In this document: piece after piece, positions 21,417-32,404 of the stretch | How positions within the stretch are numbered: the first letter of the stretch is position 1 | How the letters are laid out: each line of letters opens with the position of its first letter | From: Amyelois transitella | Lineage: Eukaryota > Arthropoda > Insecta > Lepidoptera > Pyralidae | DNA: 64,000 nucleotides | Reading direction: 5' to 3' | Assembly (NCBI RefSeq): GCF_032362555.1 | Contig: NC_083509.1 | Location: 496,001-560,000 of the forward strand | Notes under the pieces: generated by a model | Database searches by the model: none | What the model was told of the DNA's origin: nothing | Seen by the model: the letters and a program-made list of their open reading frames with translations, nothing else | Translations under genes and position numbers: made by a program

Positions 21417-24400
21417 ATGACAGAAAATAAGCAATACAGATGTGTAAATTGTGGCAAACCGCACAGTGCTTTATACAAAACATACGGACCTACACTTTTG
21501 AAACTTACCAAATGTGTAAGTGTTTTGGACAAACATTATCATTTCCTGGAAAATTATATGAACATTTATGTTATCTACAATAGTTTTTTCGAACAGTCCA
21601 TATACCAATAGTCTCTTCGTTTTATATTTACGTTTTGTGGTAATTCTTAAAAACACGTAATTCTCTTAAGCTCAAACAAACTTATTAAACTTATCCACTC
21701 CTGCTAATCCTAGTTACTATTCGTAGTATAAACTGACAAATCATACATGTAATAACTATGTAAATGTACTAAGCCCCTCGTGTAATCGTTTTATTTCTTC
21801 ACATACCCAGCATAAACCTGTACTTTCAGTTTCACTAATACATTATGAATTTAACTTTTTCAGGATAAATGCAAAGGAATAGTAGATAAATACATAGAAT
21901 ATGATCCAGTTATTGTTATGATAGATATAGTTTTAATAACCAAAGAAGCACAGTGGCATGTACTGTATAATACAGAATTTAAGGTAAGAAAGTAGAATTA
22001 TTTTTGCTCAAAATTCCTAGAAATAAATCTTCATGTAGCTGATGAGCTAGCAACCTGTCACTATTTGAATTTCAATTCTATCAATAAACCTAACAGCTGA
22101 ACATAGCCTTTCAAGACTGCTGGCTCTGTCTACCCTGCAATGGATATAGACGTGATTATATGAATGAATGAATATGTTAATAATAAGCTTGTCAAAAACA
22201 AAAAATTGTAAACAATACATTTGAATATGCTTCTTGAAATGCAGAAACACTCTCTATGTTAACAAAGTACACTAAATCACCATACAATTAACACTTGAAA
22301 TGATTGCCAAGTTTTTCTTTGGGTGAATGTATCAGGCCTATCCTGGCTAAAGGTCAGGTCAAGAGTAGCTTGCATAAAAAGTGATAAGAATGTGGATAAT
22401 GCGAAAGAGTATGCAGGGATCACAAAATATTGAAAAGATGTAGTCTTTGTCTCCCTCCAGGAAAGAGGCTTGATTTTATGTACGTATAGCCTATAGCAAA
22501 ACTAAATGGGATACTAATTATCTAAATATGTGTTTTTCAGTCATATTGGAAGCTGTTTATAATCCTCGTCATGGTGGAAACGTACGGGTTGTGGAGACGA
22601 GACAGCCTGTTCAATATTGCTGTAGACTCATTGTGCGGCATGCGGAATGGATCCTATAACAACACGTTTTTGTATGTCGATTTACTTGTTACTCTAACGA
22701 TGGATGTTGACATAGCAAATGATATAAATATATGTATAAAATAATATAAAACATTGAAACAAGAAAGCTAAAAAAGATCTGTGATATACTGGTACCGTGT
22801 GGTTCCTAGCAGTAGTAGAATAAAGAATAGGTCCACTCCATCTCATCCCATGGATGACGTAAAAGACGACTAAGAGATTAACTTGGGATTCTTCTTTTAA
22901 GCGATGGGCTAGCAACCTCAGTCACTATTTAAATCTCAATTCTATCATTTTTCCAAACAGCCAAATGTGGCCATTCAGTCTTTTCAAGACTGTTGGCTCT
23001 GTCTACTCCGCAAGGGAATAGACGTGACCATATGACTGAACCGATATAGACTTTCCCAGAGGGGTAGGCAACTATATTAGATAGTTGTATTAATTTGTTT
23101 CATTTATGTTTGGATATGTTTAAATATTTTATTTCCCAATTTTCAGCCACACGGCAGTGCCGGAAATCTTGAAAGACCAGTGTTGGGCGTGGGAGCAACA
23201 AGACAGGAGCAATGACAATGATCTCTTCATAATGGAGAAGGATTTTTATGTCCAGTTCATTTCTACTTTTAGTGGTATGTTTGTTACATACATACATAGA
23301 TATAATCACGTCTATATCACTTGCGGGGTGTCCTCCTACTGCGCCAAAAAGCTTGACAGAGACTGGACATTTTTCCATACATATATTTTAAATGAAGAGA
23401 TTTTTGCCTGTTTATTATTCTGTCCCGCAACTTGAAAAAAGCTACTTCTTCAGTAAAGTACTGTTGCTGACACAGGCAAATGAACGGCGAAATATCTATA
23501 CTAATATCGTAAAGCTGAAGAGTTTGTTTGTTTGAACGCGCTAATCTCAGGAACTACTGGTTCAAATTGAAAATTTCTTTTTGTGTTTAATAGACCATTT
23601 ATCGAGAAAGGCTTTAGGCTATTTATCATCATGCTGCAACTTTTAGGAGCGAAGAAATAATGGAAAATGTGAAAAAAAAACAGGGAAAATTATTCCTCCT
23701 TGAGGGCTTCAATGATGCCCAAAATAACTATTCCACGCGGACGAAGTCGCGGGCACAGCTAGTATTAAATAAATTAAATGAATATAGTGTTAATGTGTTT
23801 GTATACCATAAGTCTTGAACTTACTAGGGGCTAGCTTTTATTTGTGTACTTTTTCCGTTCTCTTTATTAAAAAGCCATGTTGGAGAGTAATAATTATGTA
23901 GATGAAAACGAAAGAATTATGCAGGGATAGTGGTAAGTGGAAAGATGTAGTGTCTGCCTACCCCCCAGGAAAAGTCGTGCGATTTATGTATGTATGTATA
24001 ACTAAGAAGAAGAACATTAACCGATTGTTTTTATACTAATTTTCAGGAATAGTCATGTTTATGATGATTCTTCATGGTCTGATGAAATTGACGAAACCTT
24101 TGTCATCGCGTTACGAAGGTTTGTATCTGTTAATGCCTACATAGCATTAAAATCTAAACTAATATTATAAAGCTGAAGAGTTTGTTTGTTTGTTTGAATG
24201 CGCTAATCTCAGGAAATCAGGGAATTGGTTCGACTTGAAAAAGTCTTTTTGTGTTGAATAGACCATTTATGGAGGAAGGCTTTAGGCTATATACCATCAC
24301 GCTGTAACTATTAGGAGCGAAGAAATAATGGAAAATTGAAAAAAAAACGGGCAAAATTATTCATCCTTGAGGGCTTCAATGATGCCCGAAATAACTATTC

Positions 24401-25897
24401 CACGCGAACGAAGTCGCGGGTACAGCTATATGTAATAAGCGTCTTTACAATTTGCAAATCTACACATCTCTATGGTCGTGCAGTGGTTAACATTTCCAAT
24501 GTATTAAGACAGAATTTCCCGAAATTACCATTGAAAGGATATTAATGGAATTTTTCGATCATGATGAAGCGAAAGAATTATGCAGGGATCGTGACAAGTG
24601 GAAAGAGGCGTGATTTTATGTATGTATGTATTCCACCAATACAAAAACGTATAGGACCACTTCATCTCTTTCCCATGGATGTTGTAAAAGGCGACTAAGG
24701 GATAGGCTTACAAACTTAGGATTCATTTTAGGCGATGGGCTAGCAACCTGTCACTATTTGAATCTCGATTCTATCATTAAGCCAAATAGCTGAACGTGGC
24801 CATTCTGTCTTCAAGTTCAAGACTGTTGGCTCTGTCTACCCCACAAGGGATATAGACGTGACCATATGAATGTATGTTTCATAACAAACATTCAATTTAT
24901 TGTTTACAGTATCGTTCCTCCGAGTAGTGAAAGGATTTTCTCTCGCCAACATGAGTATTCTATTCACTCTGCCAATGCTAGTGTGGGGTAATACTGAGAC
25001 CTCACAAGAAACTAAGACGATACACTATCTACTGGTATTCGGATACAGTTTCATGGTGTTTTTTAACGTTTTCACAGGTAGGTAATTATTTATTTTATTG
25101 CACCATATAATTAATTTTATTGCACACACTTTTAATAAGACTATTTACAATAGTTAAAATTTAATGCACAGTCAACCAATTTACCTTTGGGATATTACGA
25201 GAGTGTAGTCCTTATTTTAAAATATGCATACATACATATAGTCACGACTATATCCCTTCCGGGGTAGATAGTCAACAGTCTTGATAGACTGATAGGCCAC
25301 GTTCAGCGGTTTGGCTTAGATATATTTGAGATTGAAATAGTGACAGGTTGCTAGCTCGTCGCCTTAAAAATTAATCTCAAGTTTTATAAACTTATCCCTT
25401 AGTCGCTTTTCTGACATCCAGTGGAAAGAGTTGGGGGTGGTCCTTTTATTGTTTCTTTTGTTCTTGTATCATTAATTAAAACTGAATTAAAACAACGTTG
25501 CCGTGTGGTTCCCGGCACCAATACAAAAAATAATAGGACCACTCCATCTCTTTCCCATGGATGTCGTAAAAGGCGACTAAGGGAGAGGCTTACTAACTTG
25601 GGATTCCTTTTTAGGGGATGGGCTAGCAACCTGTCATAATTAGAATCTCAATTCTATCGTTAAGCCAAATAGCTGAACGTGGCCATTCAGTCTTTCCAAG
25701 ACTGTTGGCTCTGTCTACCCCGCAAGGGATATAGACGTGAGCATATGTATGTATGTTAAAACAACGTCGCTGTTACAATTGCAGTTATATACGAGCGCTC
25801 AACGCTCGCCACGCTGAGCGCGGTGGCGGCCGCCAGCCTCGCGCGCTTCCTCGCCAGCTTGTACGTCACGCCCGCCCTCAGGGACTGTATACTGTGA
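21417..25897 (+). CDS. ARV1 homolog, ER lipid homeostasis protein
   Basis: Seven exons: 21417-21515, 21864-21983, 22541-22671, 23147-23274, 24047-24118, 24910-25077, 25785-25897. All have GT-AG borders and matching phases, giving 276 residues, close to the roughly 270 of the human protein. The N-terminus has the family zinc motif as C9-x2-C12 and C33-x2-C36, the second pair split by intron 1. It is followed by VDKYIEYDPVIVMIDIVL, the hallmark ARV1 homology block. Hydrophobic segments follow in exons 3, 5, 6 and 7, fitting a multi-pass ER membrane protein. ARV1 proteins support sterol distribution and GPI-anchor synthesis. The start is the ATG at 21417; an upstream TTG frame is not a start. 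The introns are packed with S1, RTE and Helitron-like insertions. Confidence 0.9.
22028..22172 (+). repeat. SINE-like (S1) 3' half in Arv1 intron 2
   Basis: CTAGCAACCTGTCACTATTTG through CTGTCTACCCTGCAATGG to a GAATGAATG tail. Confidence 0.72.
22338..22487 (+). repeat. RTE 3' fragment in Arv1 intron 2
   Basis: AAAGGTCAGGTCAAGAGTAG, GTGGATAATGCGAAAGAG and AGGCTTGATTTTATG match the end of the intact RTE with small deletions. Confidence 0.7.
22794..23038 (+). repeat. SINE-like element (family S1) in Arv1 intron 3
   Basis: Complete, moderately diverged copy (ACCGTGTGGTTCCTAGCAG to GACGTGACCATATG). Confidence 0.8.
23285..23336 (-). repeat. SINE-like (S1) tail fragment in Arv1 intron 4
   Basis: Only CATACATAGATATAATCACG and CTATATCACTTGCGGGGTG remain. 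Confidence 0.6.
23495..23762 (+). mobile_element. Non-autonomous Helitron-like element (family B) in Arv1 intron 4
   Basis: Bounded by A|TCTATACTAATATCG and CGGGCACAGCTAG|T. The hairpin CGCGGACGAAGTCGCG lies just before the end. About 268 bp. Confidence 0.72.
23880..23998 (+). repeat. RTE 3' fragment in Arv1 intron 4
   Basis: GCAGGGATAGTGGTAAGTGG, GTCTGCCTACCCCCCAGG and a TATGTATGTAT tail. Confidence 0.7.
24153..24429 (+). mobile_element. Non-autonomous Helitron-like element (family B) in Arv1 intron 5
   Basis: Begins A|TCTAAACTAATATTATAAA; the end reads CGCGGGTACAGCTAT, one base off the CTAG terminus. It is over 85% like the intron 4 copy by eye. Confidence 0.68.
24556..24630 (+). repeat. 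RTE 3' fragment in Arv1 intron 5
   Basis: GATGAAGCGAAAGAATTATG, GGATCGTGACAAGTGGAAAG and GGCGTGATTTTATGTATG. It runs directly into an S1 element. Confidence 0.75.
24631..24877 (+). repeat. SINE-like element (S1) fused to an RTE tail
   Basis: Starts CCACCAATACAAAAACG right after the RTE TATG tail, lacks the head hairpin, and is otherwise complete to CGTGACCATATG. Confidence 0.78.
25225..25450 (-). repeat. SINE-like element (S1) in Arv1 intron 6
   Basis: Reverse copy, CATACATACATATAGTCACG to the CCACTCC region, head lost. Forms an inverted pair with the next copy. Confidence 0.75.
25499..25756 (+). repeat. SINE-like element (S1), complete, in Arv1 intron 6
   Basis: One of the best-preserved copies: TGCCGTGTGGTTCCCGGCAC to GAGCATATGTATGTATG. 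The Arv1 exon 7 acceptor is only about 28 bp downstream. Confidence 0.88.
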
Positions 25898-27514
25898 CCG
25901 CGAATACGTCTTCATTGCTTACGGGGTGGACAGTGACTATGACTGAACAAACTCTCGTGAATAACCGTTAAGTGTTGAAGCCACATGATTGTCAACTTCA
26001 ATGGTACAATGATGAAGTGATGCCGACTTAAGACAGGTTGAAAAGAAGTGATCATTTATGAAACAGTTTTTAATATATACGAGTAGAACTGTACTTAATT
26101 TTAACTAAAGTGCTTTCCCCTCGACGATAAAATGGAGTACTCTTTGGACTGTTGACCACATAAGGAATAAGAATAAAAAAAATAATTAAAAATTCAGGGG
26201 GTTAAAGCCATTAAAATAAAGTATAAGTAAGGATTTTTTCACATTTGTATCAGTTGTTGTGAAGTATTTTTTATACCAAAAAATGTTATTAATTAAAATT
26301 ATTTTGTTGCCTGATCCTTTTTGTTTAATTACAAAGAAATGTCCAAAATAAGAAAAATATATATTGAAATATTTACTAGAATTTAGAGGTAATTAAAAAA
26401 AACAAATCAAAACATAATTATTTATTCAAATTATTACTTGCAGACAATACAAGTGGAAATATATTTAAAATACAAAAATAAACATTGATAAATACTAGCT
26501 ACCATCATTTCAACGTGGACTCCTCAAAATGGGAAAATAGGGTTGCAGATTTTAAAAGGCTCATGAGAAGGAGCCAAACAAGACTCCAAAATAAGAGCAT
26601 TAAATCTGTTCAGCTCTTAATTAAGACTTAGAAACATGCAACACTAAGAGATTTTTTTCTACCACTGTAAACGAGTCCAAATAAGTGTAAATTCTTAATG
26701 AAATTTTGACAAAAATTCAAAGATCAGAACTGTTAGTACATGTTTAACTTCATATTCACTATATTATTTTGTATGCTTGTGAAGCTGTGTGTACGCATTT
26801 TATAATTATAGTTAATACTATTATAAATAAATAAATAAATTATGTGTGTATACATACACTGTTCATACATTGCAATATAAATAGTGTATAATGTAGGTTC
26901 CTATAATTTGAAACTTTAAACATAAACGTTGTGTTCTACATGGTAAGCATTTGGTCAAAAATAAGTTCAATGCAGAATGCACCAAAAAATTATTAGCTTC
27001 AATTTTCATTATCACCTTTTTAAAACAGCACGGCTAAAATTAAATAGTCCGGTTTTCAGTTCGAGATAAAAAAAATTGTATGTACCAGTTAAAATAAAAA
27101 TAGATTTTTATAATAAGCTTCCTTTCTTCTATCTATAGGTACTATCTGTGGCACCCCATAGATATTGTAGCTGCCTAGAGGCGTCCTTTTCAAATTCACA
27201 ATACATCTGAAAATGTAGTTATTTAATATACTTACTGTTTTTTAAGTGAATATGAAGTTACAAAACAATGCTAAATATACAAACATATCTTCAACATATA
27301 ATTTGGGTAAATAATAGTTCAGTCTTTGGCTTAATTGAGCATAAGCAAATAATCACAAAATTCAATTATAAAATTATCTAACGATTAAAATAGGTCTAAC
27401 TTTCCACCACAAAGAGCTATGAATACACCTTTATGGAGAGAGGAAGATACGTTTAAAATCATTCGATTACTCACATCCTGTAATATGAGCTAGTAAACAA
27501 GTCTGTAATAGTTT
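25898..27514. other. Arv1 3' UTR and convergent intergenic DNA
   Basis: AATAAA signals at 26172 and 26215 fit the Arv1 3' end. On minus, a TTTATT (AATAAA reversed) at 26421 could end a very long 3' UTR of the gene at 30321-30795. No coding frame is supported. Confidence 0.45.
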
Positions 27515-27705
27515 GTTGTATGGGGTTAGTGCCAGTTTTACTCGATCGAACTAGAGTAGCGGGTAAACGCGAATTTGTATGGAATTGCATTAGTGCCATC
27601 GCGTTACCACTAGATGGCGCTGATTAAACCACATACAAATACGCTTTCGCTTGCTCGACTCGTTTGGTCGATTAAAACTCGTACTAATTCCTCTGGTTCC
27701 AGCTA
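27515..27705. mobile_element. Foldback MITE-like palindrome
   Basis: The left arm (TTAGTGCCAGTTTTACTCGA...GAATTTGTATG) is matched by the reverse complement of the right arm (TTAGTACGAGTTTTAATCGA...GTATTTGTATG). About 190 bp, with no coding capacity. Confidence 0.6.
27607..27620 (+). promoter_or_regulatory. CTCF-like motif
   Basis: CCACTAGATGGCGC fits the conserved CTCF core (CCANNAGNNGGCGC). It sits between the arms of the foldback repeat. Binding is not shown by sequence alone. Confidence 0.45.
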
Positions 27706-28084
27706 CCAAAGACGACAGGCAAATTTTTTAACTGGTTACCTATTTGCTGATGGACCTTAATCACAAGTTTTCGTAAGCAATAGTGGAAAGCTAGCTTAGA
27801 CCCTACACTGCATCAGTTGTGCTAGCAGAGTTGCCAAGGAAAATATTTCCCGAGTGCTTCCCCACAATTCTTTCTATCTAAAAATTTTATAGCTATCTCT
27901 CAAACGATCGGCAAGATAAAATGTTGCTAATGAGATTCCCTTACTATACTGCTTTAAACAATTCCCAGTTTTTCTGGTAATATAATAATATAATAGCAAT
28001 TTGCCTAGTCAATCAGCGTTTTTTAATTTATAAAAATGACAGCGTTAAGTTGTGTGATCAGTGTAATTTAATTGATAGTATGAA
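27706..28084. other. AT-rich DNA, nothing recognised
   Basis: No supported feature. Confidence 0.35.
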
Positions 28085-28225
28085 GAACAGTGTTATAGAA
28101 TGCTGAGATATGAATGAAGACTTATAAGTGATAGATAAGGGAGTGCTTAGATGGTTTGATCATATAGAAAGGATGAATGAAAGTAAATTTACTAAGCAAA
28201 TATAAAAGAAGAGTGTGAATTGGAA
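28085..28225 (+). repeat. Old RTE fragment
   Basis: GAACAGTGTTATAGAATGC, TGCTTAGATGGTTTGATCAT and GAAAGGATGAATGAAAGTAA match the RTE region encoding NSVIREC, LRWFGHV and ERMNES. It carries many substitutions and stops. Confidence 0.65.
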
Positions 28226-30320
28226 CCGTGTTAGATGATAGATGAATGTTCCTTGGTTATATTGGGAAGGACCAGGGGTCATTTTGCGAAAGAGACCTTT
28301 TGCCCATAAGCCTTGGCGTTAAATTGATAATTACAATATTCGCAAAATGTGAATTATACAACACAGTGTCTCAATTGATGAAGTGGCTGTTAGGCTAAAA
28401 AGCTACAGTTAATAAGTTGCCCGAAAAAATAGAATCCTCTTCATTTACCCTACAAATTATAATGCGCTAACAGGAAATGTCTGATGCAGTTAAGGTCCGT
28501 AATATCTTGTAGGCACATAACATACACATTTGAATACATCATTATTAGATATACATTAAAGGCTATCTTTTATTATGTACTTATATCTTATCACTAGTAA
28601 ACGTAAACAATGAAACAGTTGATGGATGAAGTTGATAAGAAGATCACGTGGATGGACGTAGAAAAATATTCAATAACAGAATCGTTTCAGAGCATTTTTT
28701 TTTAAACTCCACAACTAATAGAAATATAAATAGTAATTACAAAAAATAAAATTAAATATAACCACATAATAAGCTCCATTAATACCATAAAAACTTGGTT
28801 TTATTAGCCGCTAGGTATTATGTAAACTAGTTAACAATTTGCAAAAAAATACGCAGATAAGGAACATGTAAAGGTTGCTGTAAAATATAAAAAAGTATTA
28901 TCTTTCAGTACACATACTTAGAAAAAGATATATATATTTTTAGCCAGGTAAATGTGCCAATAAAATAATAAACAGTGCCTTTTAACTATATAAAATTGCT
29001 TAAATTTGTGCGTCATTATCTTCAACAAAAAAGAGGGGGGTCATGCCTGTAAATTAATTGTATTGATAGTGTTGAACGGTTTTTATGTGGAATATTTTTT
29101 GATAATTTGTGCGCAGCTACGAAAATATTATTTCACTGGGACTATCGAAACAGTGTTACCATATTATTTTTTACAAACTTTATCCCGAAGGCATAATCAA
29201 TTTAACGAGAGATCTTTTTCAAGGGAGATCTAATACTTCAATTGCCTTGCACCAATATATAATACCTCTGCTCCATTTGACCAAATCTTATCACCTTGAT
29301 TTTAATTTTCCCATTTGTATAGAGATTAATTGTAAGTAAATTGGAACTAAAACTTGTCAGAAATCTTTATTTTATAGTAGGTTTAATATGTGTCCCGCAT
29401 CATATAATTGTTATCCAACAAAACTAATGGTATAACTACTTTATTTTGCAGTTGAAAGTATATTAGCCAATTGTAAGTTGGTTTGATTAAGTATTATGTG
29501 ATGATCAAAAAAGTTACAAAAATAAAGATGTATAAGGCCTTCAAAATTGTTTAAACCACCGATTTCTATATAACGAAGCAAGTAGTATATCTCAGGAAAT
29601 AACATAATCTGTTTTGTGACTAAATATGTATTCGATACAAAAATAGCTTAATATCAAAACTGGTTTGTAAGTTTTTATCTCATGCAAAAAATATTTATAC
29701 CAGATTCAATTGTTATTAGAAAAAAAGAACTAGTTTTCCTGTTAAGAACTTTGGATAAATCAATTTCGTTATTTTGATGATATCATACACGTAATTCCAA
29801 TTAATTCACTTCCATGAAATTGAGATTTTGCATACATACTAATGACTCTTGTTGGCCTTGCATTGATAATGCTAACCAACAATATGATATTATCAATAAT
29901 TCTATTTCAATAGGCACATGCTTCAGGTTAAGGTTATTAGGAAAAGTATAGGTCATACAATAGTTACACGCAGGAGGAAAAACATCCAAACAATTGTGGT
30001 TGGGATGTTTACGTTAGGAGATCCAATAAACAATATACAAAATTATGTCTATATTAACCATTTGACTTGAACTTAGATATAATATACAACAATTATACTA
30101 CCTACAGGAATAAATACAAAATACTCAGTTGTTCCCCTGTTTCGAGTTGTAACTATAAACCAAACTTAAATTAATGACAATATTTACATCTCACAGTAGC
30201 TACCATAATAATAAATAATGAAATTTTATCTCACTACAAATACCTTAATTATTGTATGTGTAAACAATACAATTTGTGTACAACTACAAAACAGGACATT
30301 TGTTAACTATGAAGGCATCT
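28226..30320. other. AT-rich block almost free of recognisable repeats
   Basis: No conserved coding frame in six frames. It may be the 3' UTR of the minus-strand EGF-like gene, since repeats are sparse here compared with the rest of the window; this is inference. Confidence 0.35.
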
Positions 30321-30795
30321 TCACGGGCTCAGGGGCGGGTCATCTTGCCCAATCATCACATCTTCATACATGACATGGTTGTTTCTTCTCTGGTTGATCT
30401 TTTGCCGCACATAGTCTACTAAGTTGTACTTTCTTATGACTAATACAAGGCCTCCTGCTATCAGTGCTAACGTGAACAGTGTCACGAGAGCTGCCGCCGT
30501 GGCATGGCTCGGCGGAGAGGCACTTTCAGGTTTGCAATCCTCGTCTGTCATGGTAAACCCCTTTACACACTCACAGCGCCCTGTAACCTGATTGCACTGC
30601 TGATTGTCCCCAGGGCATGGATCTATAGAGGTCACATTGCAGGACAGGATGTGCTCTGTTAAAAAGAATAAAGTTCTCGCATAACACCGCCACAATAAAT
30701 TGATTCAATTAAATAATTGTCGGCTACTTACCAGTGTAAGCGAAATGTACGAGGTTTAGGATTAGCGCAGCTACATCAAATGTTCTTAGTCTCAT
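30321..30795 (-). CDS. Small EGF-like single-pass membrane protein
   Basis: Two exons, 30732-30795 and 30321-30655, with GT-AG borders and phase 1, make 132 residues. Residues 1-21 (MRLRTFDVAALILN start) form a signal peptide. Six cysteines at C7C6C6C1C10 spacing (about 27-63) make one EGF-like module ending in GRCECVKGF. A short Ser/Pro stalk leads to a 22-residue transmembrane helix (VTLFTLALIAGGLVLVI). The cytoplasmic tail of about 37 residues is basic, then acidic (YEDVMIGQDDPP). The layout suits a type I surface protein; ligand and role are unknown. I do not recognise a named family. The first exon has no in-frame upstream evidence for a longer form. Confidence 0.75.
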
Positions 30796-31034
30796 GTCTG
30801 CAAATCCTAGGCTTAAATATTATCACATCACAAAATATTATCGTATTGGGGAACAAAATCTTTTTGTTTTTATGCGGACAATGAATCTTCACTTCCACGA
30901 GTCGCAATCGCAAGGAAGAAAACAATTTGACTTGTCAGTGGTGGTGATCTGTCAAATGTCATGTCATGTCAAGCTACGTTGCGTTTCGTTATAATCAAAT
31001 GTTAGAGCGTATTGCGTTTAGTTTTACTTTACTT

Positions 31035-31770
31035 CTTCTTCTTATGCGTTACACTCTTGTCAGAGTGGTCGTGGTCGTACAGAAGGGTTAGTGGCTCGCT
31101 TTACAATCCTTCGCCACTCGTCGCGCATCGCTGCCTTTCTGGAGCATTCACAGAGAGGGTCACCTAGTGCTGATTTTATTTGATCTGTCCACCTCATGGG
31201 GGACCTGCCTCGAGGTCGAGTACCCTCAACTCGCCCCTGCACCACCAGTCGTTCAATGGATGCCTCGTTACGACGCGACACGTGCCCGAAGAAAGTGAGA
31301 ATTCGAGCCTGCACTAAGGAAGATAAGGGACGCTTGATTCTGAGTTCCTGGAGAATGGACTGGTTGGTGCGAAAGTCTGTCCATACTACTATAAGCATTC
31401 TTCTCCAGCACCACATCTCCAGGGCATCTATGCGTTTTCTCTCAGTGTCTCGTAGGGTCCACGTTTCCGCTGCGTAAAGGAAAATTGGGAAGATCAATGC
31501 ACGTACAAGCCGTACTTTGGTCGCTTTTGTGATTTTCCGGCTCTTCCAGATCTTCCTCATCCTATCCATGGCAGATCTTGACATGGCCATGCGTCTCTTT
31601 ATCTCCTCGTCGCATCCTCCATTGTTGGTGATCAACGCTCCCAGATATATGTATGAATGAACAACCTCACAACCCGCAATACTAGTGACTTCTGGCTGGT
31701 TGTTATTGACACGGTCCACAATCATCACCTTAGTCTTCGACCGGTTGATCTTTAGCCCAAACTCCTAAAC
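31035..31770 (-). mobile_element. 5'-truncated non-LTR retrotransposon with 8-bp target duplication
   Basis: Flanked by CTTTACTT at 31027-31034 and 31771-31778. On minus it holds the C-terminal part of a reverse transcriptase and ends in an AAG-rich tail (TAAGAAGAAGAAG). It is a different family from the RTE at 2859. Confidence 0.8.
31060..31768 (-). pseudogene. C-terminal fragment of a LINE reverse transcriptase
   Basis: Open frame of about 235 codons starting inside LKINRSKTKVMIVDRV, the segment after the catalytic site. YLGALITNNGG, LYAAETWTL, FGHVSRRNE and GRSPMRWTDQIK are typical thumb/C-terminal motifs of RTE-like and related LINEs. Endonuclease and the catalytic YADD are missing through 5' truncation. 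The frame has no internal stop, suggesting a fairly recent insertion. Confidence 0.78.
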
Positions 31771-31934
31771 CTTTACTTACTTAAATTTTAATTTAAGTTT
31801 TGTTATTGCCTAAACCCTTATTTCGGCAATGTGTCGTAAATCAGGTATAAATTGTAAGTAAAATAGTAATATTTCCGATACAACTTTTGTTTTATGTGTG
31901 GTAAAACAAATTTACATCGCAATCTTTTCTGTCT

Positions 31935-32145
31935 TCTTATATATAAAATTCTCGTGTTACAATGTTCGTTCCCGTACTCCTTCGAAACGGCTTGACCGAT
32001 TTTCATGAAATTTTGTAAGCATGTTGAGTAGGTAGGTCTGCGAATCGGCCAACATCTATTTTTCATACCCCTTAGTGATAAGAGCTGTCCACTTTTTTTT
32101 TAACTAGAAATTATATGGCAAAACAACGTTTTCCGGGACAGCTAG
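31935..32145 (+). mobile_element. Non-autonomous Helitron-like element (family C)
   Basis: TCTTATATATAAAATTCTCG start and GGGACAGCTAG|T end. The inner block CGAAACGGCTTGACCGATTT is familiar from lepidopteran repeats. The 5' flank is T rather than A. Confidence 0.5.
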
Positions 32146-32404
32146 TTACATATATACCTATTTATCTGTTACTCACATTGGTTAATTGAATAGGATCTAC
32201 TTACCATAATAAAAATGTACCTTTAATGTGTAAAGTTATAACAGGGGAGTAATAAAAAAAGAGGCTAGTAAAACCAACAAATTTTTATTTTATAGTAGGA
32301 TTACACCTACAAAACGAGTGTACAAGAATAATTAACAATATCAGTCAAAAATTAAGTACATACAATACAAGTAACACTAAATCTATTATTATATTAAAAT
32401 CCAC

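Noticed and set aside
25399-25629. Recurring minus-strand ORFs beginning MLAHRLKEE or containing SRLLRHPWERDGV
   Set aside because: They recur wherever a plus S1 element lies (for example 6869, 22694, 53626, 58692, 61141). They are the reverse reading of the repeat, not genes.
27515-27705. A microRNA precursor in the foldback repeat
   Set aside because: The arms are about 80 bp with mismatches spread as in foldback transposons; nothing points to a mature miRNA.
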